A DNA stretch of 64,000 nt from Thalassotalea crassostreae (GTDB taxonomy: Bacteria > Pseudomonadota > Gammaproteobacteria > Enterobacterales > Alteromonadaceae): positions 186,001-250,000 of the forward strand of contig NZ_CP017689.1 in the NCBI RefSeq assembly GCF_001831495.1. The letters run 5' to 3'. This document shows positions 16,165 through 26,461 of the stretch, piece by piece. Position 1 is the stretch's first letter, and each line of letters begins with the position of its first letter. The notes under the pieces are model-generated. The model searched no databases. It was not told the origin of the DNA and worked only from the letters and a program-made list of their open reading frames with translations. Made by a program: the position numbers and the translations under genes.

Positions 16165-18834
16165 CTAAAATAGCTCTTCTTCGGTTTCTTCTACTTTGTT
16201 GTCTAAAATATCATCTACGTTATCTTCAGTCACCCATTGTGTAGGCTCTGTTCCCTTTTTAAAGAACTCAAAGCGTGTTGTTTTATCTGATCTATTTGTA
16301 CGTTTACCGGTCTTTTTATCGATCCTTATTGAAATAACGCCTTCTGGTTGTTCAAATGGTTCGGCAGGAAATTCAGTCAATGCGGTTTCCATAAATTTAA
16401 TCCATGAAGGCTGAGCTGCATTGGCTCCAGCTTCACCGCCTGCCGTTTGATTTCGACCTAAATTACGGTTTACATCACTGCGCCCTAAATTTCGATTTGG
16501 GTTATCAAAGCCAATCCAAACAGAAGTCGCTAAGCGTCGACTAAAACCGCTAAACCAGGCGTCCTTCGATTCGTTTGTGGTACCTGTTTTACCAGCAAGA
16601 TCTCTTCTATTTAATGTTTTTGCACGCCATCCTGTACCGCTCCAACCAGTCCCTTTAGACCAGTCACCGCCGCCGCCCCAAATAACTGAATTCATCATGT
16701 CTGTGACTAAAAAAGCGTTTTCCCGACTAATAATTCTTGGCGCTATTTTAGCTGTAATCAATTCAACATCTGCATCATCAAGAGTATCAAAACTTTGCGC
16801 ATAATCGAGTTGCGCTTGTTCGCATTCATAACAAGCTTGCAATGGTTCGGCTTGATAGAGTACTTCACCTTCGCTATCTTCAATTCGCTCGATTACATAA
16901 GGAGTCACTAAATAACCACCATTAGCAAATGCTGAATAACCAGTAGCTACCTGCATCGGTGTCATTGATGCCGAACCTAATGCTAAAGACTCATTTTTAG
17001 GTAGAGCTTCGGAATCAAAACCGAAGCGTTCTAAGTAAGAGATAAGGTGCTTTAACCCCATACCGCGAAGTAATCGAACAGACATTACGTTCTTAGATTT
17101 TGCTAAACCTGTTCTAACTCTTAACGGTCCTTCATAAATTGCCGGAGAGTTTTTTGGACGCCACGCGAAACCTGAACTTTTATCCCATTGGTTAATCGGT
17201 GCATCGTTAATAATTGACGCTAAAGTATACCCACTATCTAGTGCTGCTGAATAAACAAATGGTTTAATATTTGAGCCTACTTGTCGATTCGCTTGAGTGA
17301 TTCGATTGAATTGGCTTTGGCTAAAACTATAGCCGCCAACACTTGCTAAGATTGCACCATTGTCAGGAGATATAGCGACCAATCCCGCTGATACATCAGG
17401 TAACTGACTTAATCGATATTGTTTCGGCGGGCCAGCGGTTAAAGAGTCTTCAACAGATAGAGAGCCTTCAGCTGATTGAGAGTCGTCAGCAAGCTCTTCC
17501 ACAGGTACATTCTTCACATAAATTAAATCGCCAACAGTTAGTATTTGTTTGGCTTTTTTAGGTGCCGACCCCTGGCTACTATCATCTATGTATGATCTTG
17601 CCCAATGCATTTGCTTCCAATTAATAACACCCTGCTGGCCATCGCCCAAGACTATGTCAGCAGACTGTTCGTTTACTTTCATTACTGCGGCTACAATTAA
17701 ATCTTGGTAGGTTTTTGTCGAACTAATTTGCTCAACTATTTCAGTATTTTCCAATGGCTGTTGTTGAACATCCGCTAAGCTATCTTCGAATTTTTCATAG
17801 TCATTCTCTGATAATTGCTTTTGCTTTTGCGCTAGTAAATAATTTTTATCATCTTCCGTTAGCCATAAACGTTTAATTGGACCGCGATAACCATGGCGTT
17901 CATCATACGCATATATGTTGCCAATAACCGCTTGTTCAGCAGCTCTTTGCATCTTTCCTGATACGGTCGTATATACTTTGAGTCCTTTAGCATAAGCATC
18001 AGTTGTACCATACATATCAACGACTTTTTTATGGGCCATCTCAGCAATGTATGGCGCGCTTAATTCAATATCAACGCCATGACGTTTAGTAAATATTTCT
18101 TCGTTGTTTGCCGTGTTATATTCATCTTCAGTGATGTAACCACTTACTAACATGCGCTGTAGTACGGTGGTTCGACGAAATTTTGCTCGTTCAGGATTAC
18201 TGATTGGGTTGTAATAGCTTGGTGCTTTAGGAAGGCCCGCGATAACGGCCATCTCACCCAAAGTTAAATCTTTTAACTCTTTACCATAATAAACCTGCGC
18301 AGCCGCGCCAACACCAAAGGCTCGATGAGATAACTCAATCTTATTTAAGTATAATTCGAGTATTTCGTCTTTGGTTAATAGGCTTTCCATGTGCAGTGAA
18401 ATAAATATTTCACGCAGCTTACGGATATAAGTTTTTTCTCTGGTTAAGAAAAAATTTCGCGCTGTTTGCATGGTAATTGTACTTGCACCACCAGCATCAT
18501 TACCGGTAATTTGACCGATAATTGCTCGTGTCATACCAATAGGGTCAACACCAAAATGTTCATAGAATCGATTATCTTCAGTCGCTAAAAATGCGTTTAA
18601 CAACTGTTGTGGCATATCTTCTAATTTCACTGGAATACGTCTTTTAGTACCAAATTGTGAAATTAATTCACTATCTTTACTATAAATCTGCATCGGAATT
18701 TGAAGTTGTACATCTTTTAGTACTTCAACACTAGGTAAATCACCTTTCATATTCAGATAAAACCCGCCAATAACGATAGTGACAGCTAAACCACCGAGTA
18801 ATGATAATTGAAAAAGTCGTTTGAATATTTTCAC
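16165..18834 (-). CDS. mrcA: Penicillin-binding protein 1A (bifunctional transglycosylase/transpeptidase)
   Basis: The 889-residue class A PBP has a cytoplasmic tail and membrane anchor (about 8-28), a GT51 domain with catalytic E86 in ATEDNRF and GASTITMQTARN (about 116-127), an inserted OB-like region (about 300-470), and a transpeptidase with S521-N-I-K524, S580-K-N582 and K749-T-G751. It polymerises and cross-links peptidoglycan. It is divergent from pilM, the order seen in many gammaproteobacteria. The C-terminus is acidic (NKVEETEEELF). A Ser/Glu/Asp-rich loop around 448-468 looks like a low-complexity insertion. The 128-bp divergent gap should hold both promoters. Confidence 0.96.
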   Translation of the reverse strand: MKIFKRLFQLSLLGGLAVTIVIGGFYLNMKGDLPSVEVLKDVQLQIPMQIYSKDSELISQFGTKRRIPVKLEDMPQQLLNAFLATEDNRFYEHFGVDPIGMTRAIIGQITGNDAGGASTITMQTARNFFLTREKTYIRKLREIFISLHMESLLTKDEILELYLNKIELSHRAFGVGAAAQVYYGKELKDLTLGEMAVIAGLPKAPSYYNPISNPERAKFRRTTVLQRMLVSGYITEDEYNTANNEEIFTKRHGVDIELSAPYIAEMAHKKVVDMYGTTDAYAKGLKVYTTVSGKMQRAAEQAVIGNIYAYDERHGYRGPIKRLWLTEDDKNYLLAQKQKQLSENDYEKFEDSLADVQQQPLENTEIVEQISSTKTYQDLIVAAVMKVNEQSADIVLGDGQQGVINWKQMHWARSYIDDSSQGSAPKKAKQILTVGDLIYVKNVPVEELADDSQSAEGSLSVEDSLTAGPPKQYRLSQLPDVSAGLVAISPDNGAILASVGGYSFSQSQFNRITQANRQVGSNIKPFVYSAALDSGYTLASIINDAPINQWDKSSGFAWRPKNSPAIYEGPLRVRTGLAKSKNVMSVRLLRGMGLKHLISYLERFGFDSEALPKNESLALGSASMTPMQVATGYSAFANGGYLVTPYVIERIEDSEGEVLYQAEPLQACYECEQAQLDYAQSFDTLDDADVELITAKIAPRIISRENAFLVTDMMNSVIWGGGGDWSKGTGWSGTGWRAKTLNRRDLAGKTGTTNESKDAWFSGFSRRLATSVWIGFDNPNRNLGRSDVNRNLGRNQTAGGEAGANAAQPSWIKFMETALTEFPAEPFEQPEGVISIRIDKKTGKRTNRSDKTTRFEFFKKGTEPTQWVTEDNVDDILDNKVEETEEELF

Positions 18835-18962
18835 AAAATTGGACCAAAAATCGAAAAAGTTAATTAATTATTAACAGTATATCTATTTAATTAGTGTAAT
18901 AAATGTATTTTTTTAGCTATATTGTGTATAAATAAGAAAAATAAGAATAATCACAGGAAGTT

Positions 18963-20042
18963 ATGCTTAGTAAGTTATGGAATAAAAATGCGTCCATGAT
19001 GGTAGGAATCGATATCGGTTCCCACTCAGTGAAAGCCGTTCTTATTAGTAAGAGCAACGGCGGTTACCAACTTGACGCATATGCAGTAGAACCCATGCCA
19101 AAAGGTGCAGTAGTCGATCGCAAGGTACATGATATCGAAGCGGTGGGAGCTGTTGTTCGCAAAATTCGCAAAAAGATTCTCTCTTCAGTTCAAAATGCAA
19201 GCGTTGCCGTTTCTGGGTCAACAGTGATTACCAAAACTATTTATATGGATGTTTCATTAAATGATGATGAACTTGCCAGCCAAATAGAAATTGAAGCAGA
19301 TAGTTTAATTCCATACCCTCTTGATGAAGTAAGCATTGACTTTGAAAAGCTTGATGTAAATGAATCAGATCCATCAAAAGTAAATGTTTTATTGAGTGCC
19401 GTTCGTACAGAGACCATCGAAGCTCGTGTAGCAGCACTTGATGCTGGCGGATTCCATACTAAAGTTGTTGATGTTGAGTCATATGCTTTATCAAGAGCTT
19501 CTAGCCTATGTATACCAATGCTGCCAGACGATGCTGCAGATAAAACCGTCGCTTATATCGATATTGGCGCAACGATGACTTTGTTTACCGTGACCGAAGA
19601 CGGCAATAATATTTATACTCGAGATCAGTTATTTGGTAGCGAGCAATACACCCGCTCAATTGTTAGTTATTACAACAAAACTTTTGAAGAAGCGGAGCAA
19701 CAAAAACTTTCTGGAGATTTACCTCCTACATACACTTTTGAAGTATTAGCGCCTTTCCAAACGACCTTAATTCAGCAAATCCGTCGCGCAATACAAATGT
19801 ATTTAACGTTTAGTGGCAAAGATAAACTTGATTACTTAGTTATATCAGGCGGTACCGCTGGACTTGAAAACATACAAGAGTTACTTACCGCTGAGTTGGG
19901 TATTCACACTGTTATTGCCAATCCATTTAACGACATGGTTATCAGTGAGCAAATCAACGAACAAGCATTAGCACTTGTTGCACCGCAATTGATGGTGGCG
20001 TCGGGACTTGCGATGAGGAGTTTTTCACCATGCCACATATAA
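18963..20042 (+). CDS. pilM: Type IV pilus assembly protein PilM (actin-like)
   Basis: The 359-residue actin-like ATPase has phosphate-binding blocks MVGIDIGSHSVKAV (about 12-26) and AYIDIGATMTLF, plus the adenosine motif ISGGTAGL. In the cytoplasm it binds the N-terminal peptide of PilN and links the pilus motor to the periplasmic alignment complex. The start has CAGGAAG five bases upstream. Its 3' end overlaps pilN by 13 bases, and it opens the pilMNOPQ operon. Confidence 0.96.
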   Translation: MLSKLWNKNASMMVGIDIGSHSVKAVLISKSNGGYQLDAYAVEPMPKGAVVDRKVHDIEAVGAVVRKIRKKILSSVQNASVAVSGSTVITKTIYMDVSLNDDELASQIEIEADSLIPYPLDEVSIDFEKLDVNESDPSKVNVLLSAVRTETIEARVAALDAGGFHTKVVDVESYALSRASSLCIPMLPDDAADKTVAYIDIGATMTLFTVTEDGNNIYTRDQLFGSEQYTRSIVSYYNKTFEEAEQQKLSGDLPPTYTFEVLAPFQTTLIQQIRRAIQMYLTFSGKDKLDYLVISGGTAGLENIQELLTAELGIHTVIANPFNDMVISEQINEQALALVAPQLMVASGLAMRSFSPCHI

Positions 20043-20614
20043 ATCTATTGCCGTGGCGTGAAGAAGCGCAACGGCTGAAACAACAACAATTCTTCTCGAT
20101 TTTAATGTTATTGGGCTTACTAAGCTTTTTATCTGTCTTTTTGGTTAGCCAGGTTTATCAAGCGAAAATCGATGGCCAAATTGCTCGAAACCAATATTTG
20201 AGCAACGAAATTAAAATTCTTGATGCTCGTATCGAAGAAATTAAAGCGCTAGAAGAAAAGAAAAAAGATTTGATTCAACGTATGACGTTAATCGAACAGT
20301 TACAAAAAAGTCGTAATGTAGGTACTCAAGTACTCGACGAAATAGCCAAGATAGTTCCTTCAGGTGTTTATCTAGTGAAACTGGAAAAACAAGGTAATGA
20401 AATTATCTTAGAAGGTAAAAGTGAGTCGAATAACCATTTAGCCAATATGATCCGTGAAATTCAAAGTTCGAATTTACTTGCTGATGCTGAGCTTGAGTCG
20501 ATTACCAATACCGGAAAATCATCTAAGTTACTAAGTCATTTTAAAATGAACTTACGTATCCAAGGTTTATTGGATGATGAAGAATTTAATAATGTTAGTA
20601 GCGGGGGGCGATAA
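20030..20614 (+). CDS. pilN: Type IV pilus assembly protein PilN
   Basis: The 194-residue inner-membrane protein starts with the conserved cytoplasmic peptide INLLPWREE that binds PilM, followed by one helix (about 23-45) and a coiled-coil then ferredoxin-like periplasmic part. It pairs with PilO in the alignment complex. It overlaps pilM by 13 bases and pilO by one, indicating translational coupling. Confidence 0.95.
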   Translation: MPHINLLPWREEAQRLKQQQFFSILMLLGLLSFLSVFLVSQVYQAKIDGQIARNQYLSNEIKILDARIEEIKALEEKKKDLIQRMTLIEQLQKSRNVGTQVLDEIAKIVPSGVYLVKLEKQGNEIILEGKSESNNHLANMIREIQSSNLLADAELESITNTGKSSKLLSHFKMNLRIQGLLDDEEFNNVSSGGR

Positions 20615-21210
20615 TGGATTTAGATCTTTCCCAATTTGATAATTTAGACTTAAACAACATAGGTCAATGGCCGAAAGCGGCAAAAATTGTACTGTCTGTA
20701 GTACTCGTTGCTTTTGTAGGCTATTTTGCGTTTTATGTTTTAGTGAGCGATAAAATTACTCAATTAGACAAAGAAGTCGGCGAAGAAGTCGCTTTAAAAA
20801 CAGAATATCAGGCAAAATATTATAAGGCGGCAAACTTAGAATTATTCCGTGAACAAATGGAAGAAGCCGAAGAACTTTTTGCAAAACAAGTTAAACGTCT
20901 ACCTGAAAGTCATGAAACTCCAGGACTATTAGATGACATTACCTTTGTCGGTACAACGTCGAGATTAAGTTTTGTTAAGTTAAACTGGCAGCCAGAAATT
21001 GAACAAGAATTTTACACTGAGTTACCGATAGAAGTTGAAGTAACCGGCTCTTATCATGATTTTGGTGAATTTGTATCGAAGATATCGGGTCTACCGCGAA
21101 TTGTAACATTACAAGATTTTAATATTCAGGGTAACGTTGAAGGAATGGAAGGCTCTTTAAGTCTGACATTACAAGCTAAAACCTATAAATATAGGGAGGC
21201 AGGCAAATAA
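20614..21210 (+). CDS. pilO: Type IV pilus assembly protein PilO
   Basis: The 198-residue bitopic protein has a short cytoplasmic N-terminus, one helix (about 25-47), a coiled coil (about 50-95) and a periplasmic domain with LPESHETPGLLDDIT, typical of PilO. It forms heterodimers with PilN and contacts the PilP lipoprotein. It overlaps both neighbours by single TAATG-type junctions. Confidence 0.95.
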   Translation: MDLDLSQFDNLDLNNIGQWPKAAKIVLSVVLVAFVGYFAFYVLVSDKITQLDKEVGEEVALKTEYQAKYYKAANLELFREQMEEAEELFAKQVKRLPESHETPGLLDDITFVGTTSRLSFVKLNWQPEIEQEFYTELPIEVEVTGSYHDFGEFVSKISGLPRIVTLQDFNIQGNVEGMEGSLSLTLQAKTYKYREAGK

Positions 21211-21743
21211 TGCGTAAGTTAGTATTGTTATCCGTTCTGCTATTGTCAGCTTGTTTTGATGATATGACCGACCTACAGGACCATATTGAACAGGTTAAGA
21301 GCAACACGCCAAATCGTGTAGAACCAATGCCGTCAATAACAGAGTTTAATCACTTTGATTATTCTGCATTTGCATTGCGTAGCCCATTTGTGGCACCAAA
21401 ACCTGAAGCGATCCAAGAAAAAATGCAACAGATGTCTGATTGTTTACACCCTGATCCAAGACGTCGTAAGCAACCACTGGAAAAATTTGCACTTGAAAGT
21501 TTAGGCATGAGCGGAACTTTAGGTGAGAAAGGAATTATTTGGGCGTTGATAGAAGCGTCAGATAGTACGTTACATCGGGTATCTATAGGAAGCTACCTAG
21601 GTTTATATAACGGCCGCATTACAAGTGTCGGCCAAGAAGAAATCATTATCGTTGAATTAATACCTGATGGCGCAGGCTGTTGGGTAGAACGAGAAACTAC
21701 CATTTCTATGATAGATTCTGAACAAGAGGGGCAAGGGAATTAA
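21210..21743 (+). CDS. pilP: Type IV pilus assembly lipoprotein PilP
   Basis: The 177-residue protein has a lipoprotein signal with lipobox LLSAC (C15), a flexible Pro-rich stretch and the HR-domain block LESLGMSGTLGEKGIIWALIE. PilP links PilNO in the inner membrane to the PilQ secretin. The block SDCLHPDPRRRKQPLEKF is the family hallmark. It overlaps pilO and pilQ by one base each. Confidence 0.95.
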   Translation: MRKLVLLSVLLLSACFDDMTDLQDHIEQVKSNTPNRVEPMPSITEFNHFDYSAFALRSPFVAPKPEAIQEKMQQMSDCLHPDPRRRKQPLEKFALESLGMSGTLGEKGIIWALIEASDSTLHRVSIGSYLGLYNGRITSVGQEEIIIVELIPDGAGCWVERETTISMIDSEQEGQGN

Positions 21744-23812
21744 TGTTTAGTCGTACTTTAAAACATACATCAAAGAGCAATACCGGGCAGGGTGTTCTTG
21801 GCGTATTATTATCAACATTGTTGTTGTTGACATCATTTACTAGTGCCGCTCAGGGCACTCTAAATGATATCTACTACAATACCTTGCTCGCTGATGAAGT
21901 TGAATTTACATTTGGCTTTGAAGAAGCACTGACTGTCGAACCTCAAATCAAGACCTTTACAGATCCTGCCCGTATTGAGATTGAATTTGATGCTGAAAAC
22001 TTTGCAGCACCACTTGCCGATACCCAAGTTAATCATGCGGGTATTAAGTACATTGATGTGCAGCAAGTTGCCGGTAAAGTCAAAGCAACTATATTCCTAG
22101 ATGAATTAAAGCTTTATCAAGCAGAAATTATTGAGGGTAAGCTGGTTATTTTATTAAACAGTTTATCTTCGTTCGATAAAACTAGCCCGCAAGCTGACGT
22201 TAATTCTGATTTTATCAACAACATTCAAGCCATTGACTTTAGAAAAGGTGAAGCTGAGATAGGTCAAGTATTGGTGTTTTTAGATGACAGTAAATCTGCC
22301 GTTGATGTTGCTGAAAATTTAGGCAAGATTCAAATTGAATTTCATAATACTGATATTATGGATGACCTTCTATACAAGCTTGATGTAACTGATTTTGGCA
22401 CCATTGTATCAAGTATCGAAACATTCAAAGAAGGTAACAATGCTCGCTTGGAAATTACAACAAGCAAACCGTTTGAGCTTGAGCATAACCAAGTAGACAA
22501 TATTTTTTCTTTAACTGTTAAAGAAAAAGAAGAGAAAAAATCTTATCTTGAAGATGGTGAAGACTTTAGCGGTAAAGCAATCTCGCTAAACTTCCAAGAC
22601 ATTCCAATTCGTACAGTTTTACAGATTATTGCCGATTACAATGGCTTTAACTTAGTAACTAGTGACACGGTAAATGGCAACATTACTTTGCGTTTAGATG
22701 GCGTTCCTTGGGATCAAGCTTTAGATATCATTTTGAAAGTTAAAGGGCTAGGCAAACGTATGGATGGCAATATCTTAATGATTGCGCCAAACGATGAGCT
22801 AGTTGCCCGTGAAGCGAAAGAACTACAAGCACAGCAGCAAGTTGCTGAACTTGCTCCTTTATATGCTGAATACATTCAGATTAACTACGCCAAAGCATCG
22901 GATTTTTCTAACTTATTGAAAAACGAAGGTACTAGTTTACTGTCTGAGCGCGGCAGCGTAACGGTAGATGAACGTACTAATACGTTATTGATTCGTGATA
23001 CGTCAAAGTCAATTGAAGATATTAAGCGCATGATTAATGTACTTGATATTCCAATTCGTCAGGTTGTTATTGAATCTCGTATGGTAACGGTAAAAGATAA
23101 TATATCTGAAGAGTTAGGCGTACGTTGGGGGATGACTCATAACGGCGGTGACACTTCAACTTCCGGTAGCTTAGAAGGCGCTGATCTTGCTAATTCAGGC
23201 GTGATTCCGTCGATTGACGATCGCTTAAACGTTAACTTACCAGTGGCAAACCCAGCGGGTGCGATTGCATTCCAGGTTGCACGATTAGCGGATGGTACGA
23301 TTCTAGATCTCGAGTTATCAGCAATGGAACAAGAGAATAAAGGCGAAATAATCGCTAGCCCAAGAATTACAACATCAAATCAAAAAGAAGCATACATTGA
23401 ACAAGGTACAGAAATTCCATTTGTTCAAGCAGCTTCTAGTGGTGCAACAACGGTAACATTTAAGAAAGCGGTACTTGGTTTAAAAGTAACACCGCAAATT
23501 ACGCCAGATAATCGTATCATTCTTGATCTAGTCATTACTCAAGATACTCGTGGTGATACTATTGCCACAGGTACTGGTTTAGCAACGGCTATCGATACCC
23601 AAGAAATTGGTACGCAAGTGTTGGTGAATAATGGTGAAACCATTGTTCTTGGTGGTATTTACCAGCAACAAGTAATTAATTCTGTGTCTAAAGTGCCAAT
23701 CCTAGGCGACATTCCATATTTAGGTTGGTTATTTAGAACGACATCTGAATTTAACGAGAAAAAAGAGCTACTTATTTTCGTTACACCTAGAATCGTTACC
23801 GAAAAATTATAA
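21743..23812 (+). CDS. pilQ: Type IV pilus secretin PilQ
   Basis: The 689-residue secretin has a signal peptide (about 1-36), two AMIN peptidoglycan-binding repeats (about 45-130 and 155-245), an STN/N0 domain (ISLNFQDIPIRTVLQIIADY, about 275-340), an N1/NolW domain (about 370-440) and the C-terminal secretin barrel with VEIG-like blocks ending PILGDIPYLGWLFR and ELLIFVTPRIV. It forms the outer-membrane pilus pore. It is the last gene of the operon. No clear intrinsic terminator separates it from aroK 139 bp downstream, so read-through into aroK-aroB is possible. Confidence 0.97.
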   Translation: MFSRTLKHTSKSNTGQGVLGVLLSTLLLLTSFTSAAQGTLNDIYYNTLLADEVEFTFGFEEALTVEPQIKTFTDPARIEIEFDAENFAAPLADTQVNHAGIKYIDVQQVAGKVKATIFLDELKLYQAEIIEGKLVILLNSLSSFDKTSPQADVNSDFINNIQAIDFRKGEAEIGQVLVFLDDSKSAVDVAENLGKIQIEFHNTDIMDDLLYKLDVTDFGTIVSSIETFKEGNNARLEITTSKPFELEHNQVDNIFSLTVKEKEEKKSYLEDGEDFSGKAISLNFQDIPIRTVLQIIADYNGFNLVTSDTVNGNITLRLDGVPWDQALDIILKVKGLGKRMDGNILMIAPNDELVAREAKELQAQQQVAELAPLYAEYIQINYAKASDFSNLLKNEGTSLLSERGSVTVDERTNTLLIRDTSKSIEDIKRMINVLDIPIRQVVIESRMVTVKDNISEELGVRWGMTHNGGDTSTSGSLEGADLANSGVIPSIDDRLNVNLPVANPAGAIAFQVARLADGTILDLELSAMEQENKGEIIASPRITTSNQKEAYIEQGTEIPFVQAASSGATTVTFKKAVLGLKVTPQITPDNRIILDLVITQDTRGDTIATGTGLATAIDTQEIGTQVLVNNGETIVLGGIYQQQVINSVSKVPILGDIPYLGWLFRTTSEFNEKKELLIFVTPRIVTEKL

Positions 23813-23897
23813 CAAAATATTATCAAATACGATTTTTTAAGGCGCATGCTTGCAATTTGCCCCAAACAATTGCGATAATTGCGCCCTTAAAATTTTC

Positions 23898-23910
23898 GAG
23901 GAGTGTCCTC
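23898..23910. other. Small hairpin in the pilQ-aroK gap
   Basis: Arms GAGGA and TCCTC enclose a 3-nt loop. There is no T-run, so it is not a terminator. It lies about 40 bp before the aroK start and may affect the aroK leader. Confidence 0.3.
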
Positions 23911-23950
23911 AATTTCGTTAACTAATTTTTTCGAGTATTAAAGAAATCTC

Positions 23951-24469
23951 ATGGCTGAAAAACGTAACATTTTCCTGATAGGTCCTATGGGTGCTGGTAA
24001 AAGCACTATTGGCCGAGAATTGGCTGACAAATTACATCTTGAGTTTTTTGACTCAGACCAAGAAATAGAGCGCCGTACCGGTGCAGATATTGCGTGGGTT
24101 TTTGATCTTGAAGGCGAAGACGGCTTCAGAAAACGCGAAGAAACTGTCATTGAAGACCTTACCGAAATGCAAGGTATTGTCTTAGCGACTGGTGGTGGCT
24201 CTGTGATCAGTGATCATATTCGTAACCGTTTATCTGCTCGTGGCATTGTTGTTTATCTTGAAACGACAATTGATAAGCAAGTAGCTCGTACCCAACGCGA
24301 CCGTCGCCGTCCATTATTACAGACCAAAGAAGAGCCTCGTACTGTATTAGAAAATTTAGCGGTTGAACGCAACCCTCTTTATGAAGAGATTGCTGACGTT
24401 ACTGTTCAAACTGACGATCAATCAGCAAAAGTTGTTGCTAATAAGATCGTAGAAAAATTGGATTTCTAA
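23951..24469 (+). CDS. aroK: Shikimate kinase I
   Basis: The 172-residue P-loop kinase has Walker [12 protein letters not shown] (about 11-21), the shikimate-binding [13 protein letters not shown] and FRKREE blocks, and the GGG loop LATGGGSV. It phosphorylates shikimate in the chorismate pathway. It lies 6 bp before aroB, as in most gammaproteobacteria. Confidence 0.97.
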   Translation: MAEKRNIFLIGPMGAGKSTIGRELADKLHLEFFDSDQEIERRTGADIAWVFDLEGEDGFRKREETVIEDLTEMQGIVLATGGGSVISDHIRNRLSARGIVVYLETTIDKQVARTQRDRRRPLLQTKEEPRTVLENLAVERNPLYEEIADVTVQTDDQSAKVVANKIVEKLDF

Positions 24470-24475
24470 ATTCTG

Positions 24476-25540
24476 ATGGCTGAATTAATTGTTCAATTAG
24501 CCAATCGCAGCTATCCCATCTATATCGAAGCAGGGTTGTTATTAAACAGCAACCCGCTAATTCGTCATATTAAAAACAAAAAAGTCTGTATCGTCAGTAA
24601 CGATGTTGTCGCACCTTTGTATATCGATAAAATAAAGCACTCATTAGCGGGTTTCGATGTTGATGTGATTATTATTAAAGATGGTGAAGCTCAAAAGAAT
24701 TTAGCTAACTTTGAATTAATTATGAGTCATTTGTTAGCAAACAAACACGGCCGAGACACTACGTTAATCGCTCTAGGTGGCGGTGTTATCGGTGATATTA
24801 CAGGTTTTGCTGCAGCGTGTTACCAACGTGGCGTCGATTTTATTCAAATACCGACAACGGTATTGTCGCAAGTCGACTCATCTGTCGGTGGCAAAACTGC
24901 CGTTAATCATCCTTTAGGTAAAAATATGATAGGTGCATTCTATCAACCTAAAGCTGTGATCATCGATATTGATAGTCTTAATACACTGCCGGTTAGAGAG
25001 TTTAATGCCGGTGTCTCTGAAGTGATAAAGTATGGCATTTTAGGTGACATAGAGTTTTTTGATTGGTTAGAGCAAAATAAAGAAGCAATTAAAGAACAAA
25101 ATCCAAGCATACTGCAACAAATGATCCAACGTTGTTGTCAGGCAAAAGCAGACATTGTTAGTGAAGACGAAAGAGAGTCTGGGGTTCGAGCATTATTGAA
25201 TCTAGGTCACACTTTCGGTCACGCAATCGAAGCTCAGATGGGATACGGAGTTTGGCTTCATGGTGAAGCCGTTGCTACCGGCATGGTTCAAGCCAGTCGT
25301 TTAGCTGCTAATTTGGGTTATTTGACAGCAAACGATGTGGATAGAATTATCAGCTTGATTTCATATTTTGATTTGCCCGTTGAAGCGCCAAAAGAGATGA
25401 CTTTCGAACACTTTATTGAACATATGAGCCGCGATAAAAAGAACATTGATGGTAATATTCGTTTGATAATTCCTACTGCTATTGGCAAAACTCAAATTTT
25501 TGATAACATTAGCTTCGAACAATTAAAGCTAGTGATTTAG
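24476..25540 (+). CDS. aroB: 3-dehydroquinate synthase
   Basis: The 354-residue NAD- and Zn-dependent enzyme has glycine-rich blocks ALGGGVIGDITGFAA and PTTVLSQVDSSVGGKTAVNHP, and the metal-binding LLNLGHTFGHAIE plus WLHGEAVATGM. It makes the first ring of the shikimate pathway from DAHP. It follows aroK with a 6-bp gap. dam comes next; the damX gene usually found between them is missing. Confidence 0.97.
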   Translation: MAELIVQLANRSYPIYIEAGLLLNSNPLIRHIKNKKVCIVSNDVVAPLYIDKIKHSLAGFDVDVIIIKDGEAQKNLANFELIMSHLLANKHGRDTTLIALGGGVIGDITGFAAACYQRGVDFIQIPTTVLSQVDSSVGGKTAVNHPLGKNMIGAFYQPKAVIIDIDSLNTLPVREFNAGVSEVIKYGILGDIEFFDWLEQNKEAIKEQNPSILQQMIQRCCQAKADIVSEDERESGVRALLNLGHTFGHAIEAQMGYGVWLHGEAVATGMVQASRLAANLGYLTANDVDRIISLISYFDLPVEAPKEMTFEHFIEHMSRDKKNIDGNIRLIIPTAIGKTQIFDNISFEQLKLVI

Positions 25541-25605
25541 CGTCTAGTTAACTAGACTCATTCACTTCAACTCTCCTGTTATCAAGCAGTAATAAGAATA
25601 ACAAC

Positions 25606-26430
25606 ATGAACAACAAGCAAAGAGCCTTTTTAAAATGGGCTGGTGGTAAATATTCACTAAGCGATACCATTGCAAAGATGTTGCCTAAAGGTGCTCGTCT
25701 TATCGAGCCATTTGCTGGTGCTGGTTCTATCTTTCTTAATACTCATTACAACCAATATTTAATCAATGATATTAACGCCGATTTAATAAACTTATACCGT
25801 ACATTGCAACAGCAACCAGAGAAGTTTATTAATGATGCCGCCAAAATTTTCACTGAACAATTCAATGTCGCCGAAGAATATTATCAAATAAGGGCGCAAT
25901 TCAACGCCACAACTGATCCTTACCAACGGTCGTTATTGTTTTTGTATATGAATAGGCATGGCTATAACGGTCTGTGTCGTTATAACTCAAAAGGGGGGTA
26001 TAATGTCCCTTTCGGTAAATATAAGCGCCCGTATTTCCCTGAGAAGGAGCTATACGCTTTTGCCGAGAAAGCAAAGACCGCTGAGTTTGTTTGTGAGAGT
26101 TATCGTGATACTTTTGCACGAGCAAAAGACGGTGACATAATTTACTGCGATCCACCTTATGTTCCACTAAGTAAAACCGCAAGTTTCACCAGTTATGCTG
26201 GCAATGGCTTTGGTTTAGACGAACAGGCAGATTTAGCTAATGCCGCCGAAGAAGTAACAAGAGATAAAGATGTTACGGTATTAATATCTAATCACGATAC
26301 TATTTGGACGCGTAAAATATATGAACATGCTGACAAATTAAAAAGCGTTAAAGTGGCCAGAACAATCAGTCAAAAAGGCGGAACTCGAAACAAAGTTAGC
26401 GAGCTGTTGGCGTTATATAAGCCAAGCTAA
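25606..26430 (+). CDS. dam: DNA adenine methylase (GATC)
   Basis: The 274-residue alpha-class adenine methyltransferase has the SAM-binding block FLKWAGGKYSL (about 8-18), the FAGAGSIF motif (36-43) and the catalytic DPPY (182-185). It resembles E. coli Dam closely (NRHGYNGLCRYNSKGGYNVPFG). It methylates GATC for mismatch repair, replication timing and gene regulation. The position after aroK-aroB confirms it is the housekeeping Dam rather than a restriction-system methylase. Confidence 0.96.
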   Translation: MNNKQRAFLKWAGGKYSLSDTIAKMLPKGARLIEPFAGAGSIFLNTHYNQYLINDINADLINLYRTLQQQPEKFINDAAKIFTEQFNVAEEYYQIRAQFNATTDPYQRSLLFLYMNRHGYNGLCRYNSKGGYNVPFGKYKRPYFPEKELYAFAEKAKTAEFVCESYRDTFARAKDGDIIYCDPPYVPLSKTASFTSYAGNGFGLDEQADLANAAEEVTRDKDVTVLISNHDTIWTRKIYEHADKLKSVKVARTISQKGGTRNKVSELLALYKPS

Positions 26431-26461
26431 ATAATAAGTACGTAATGCAAAGCGCCGTTGT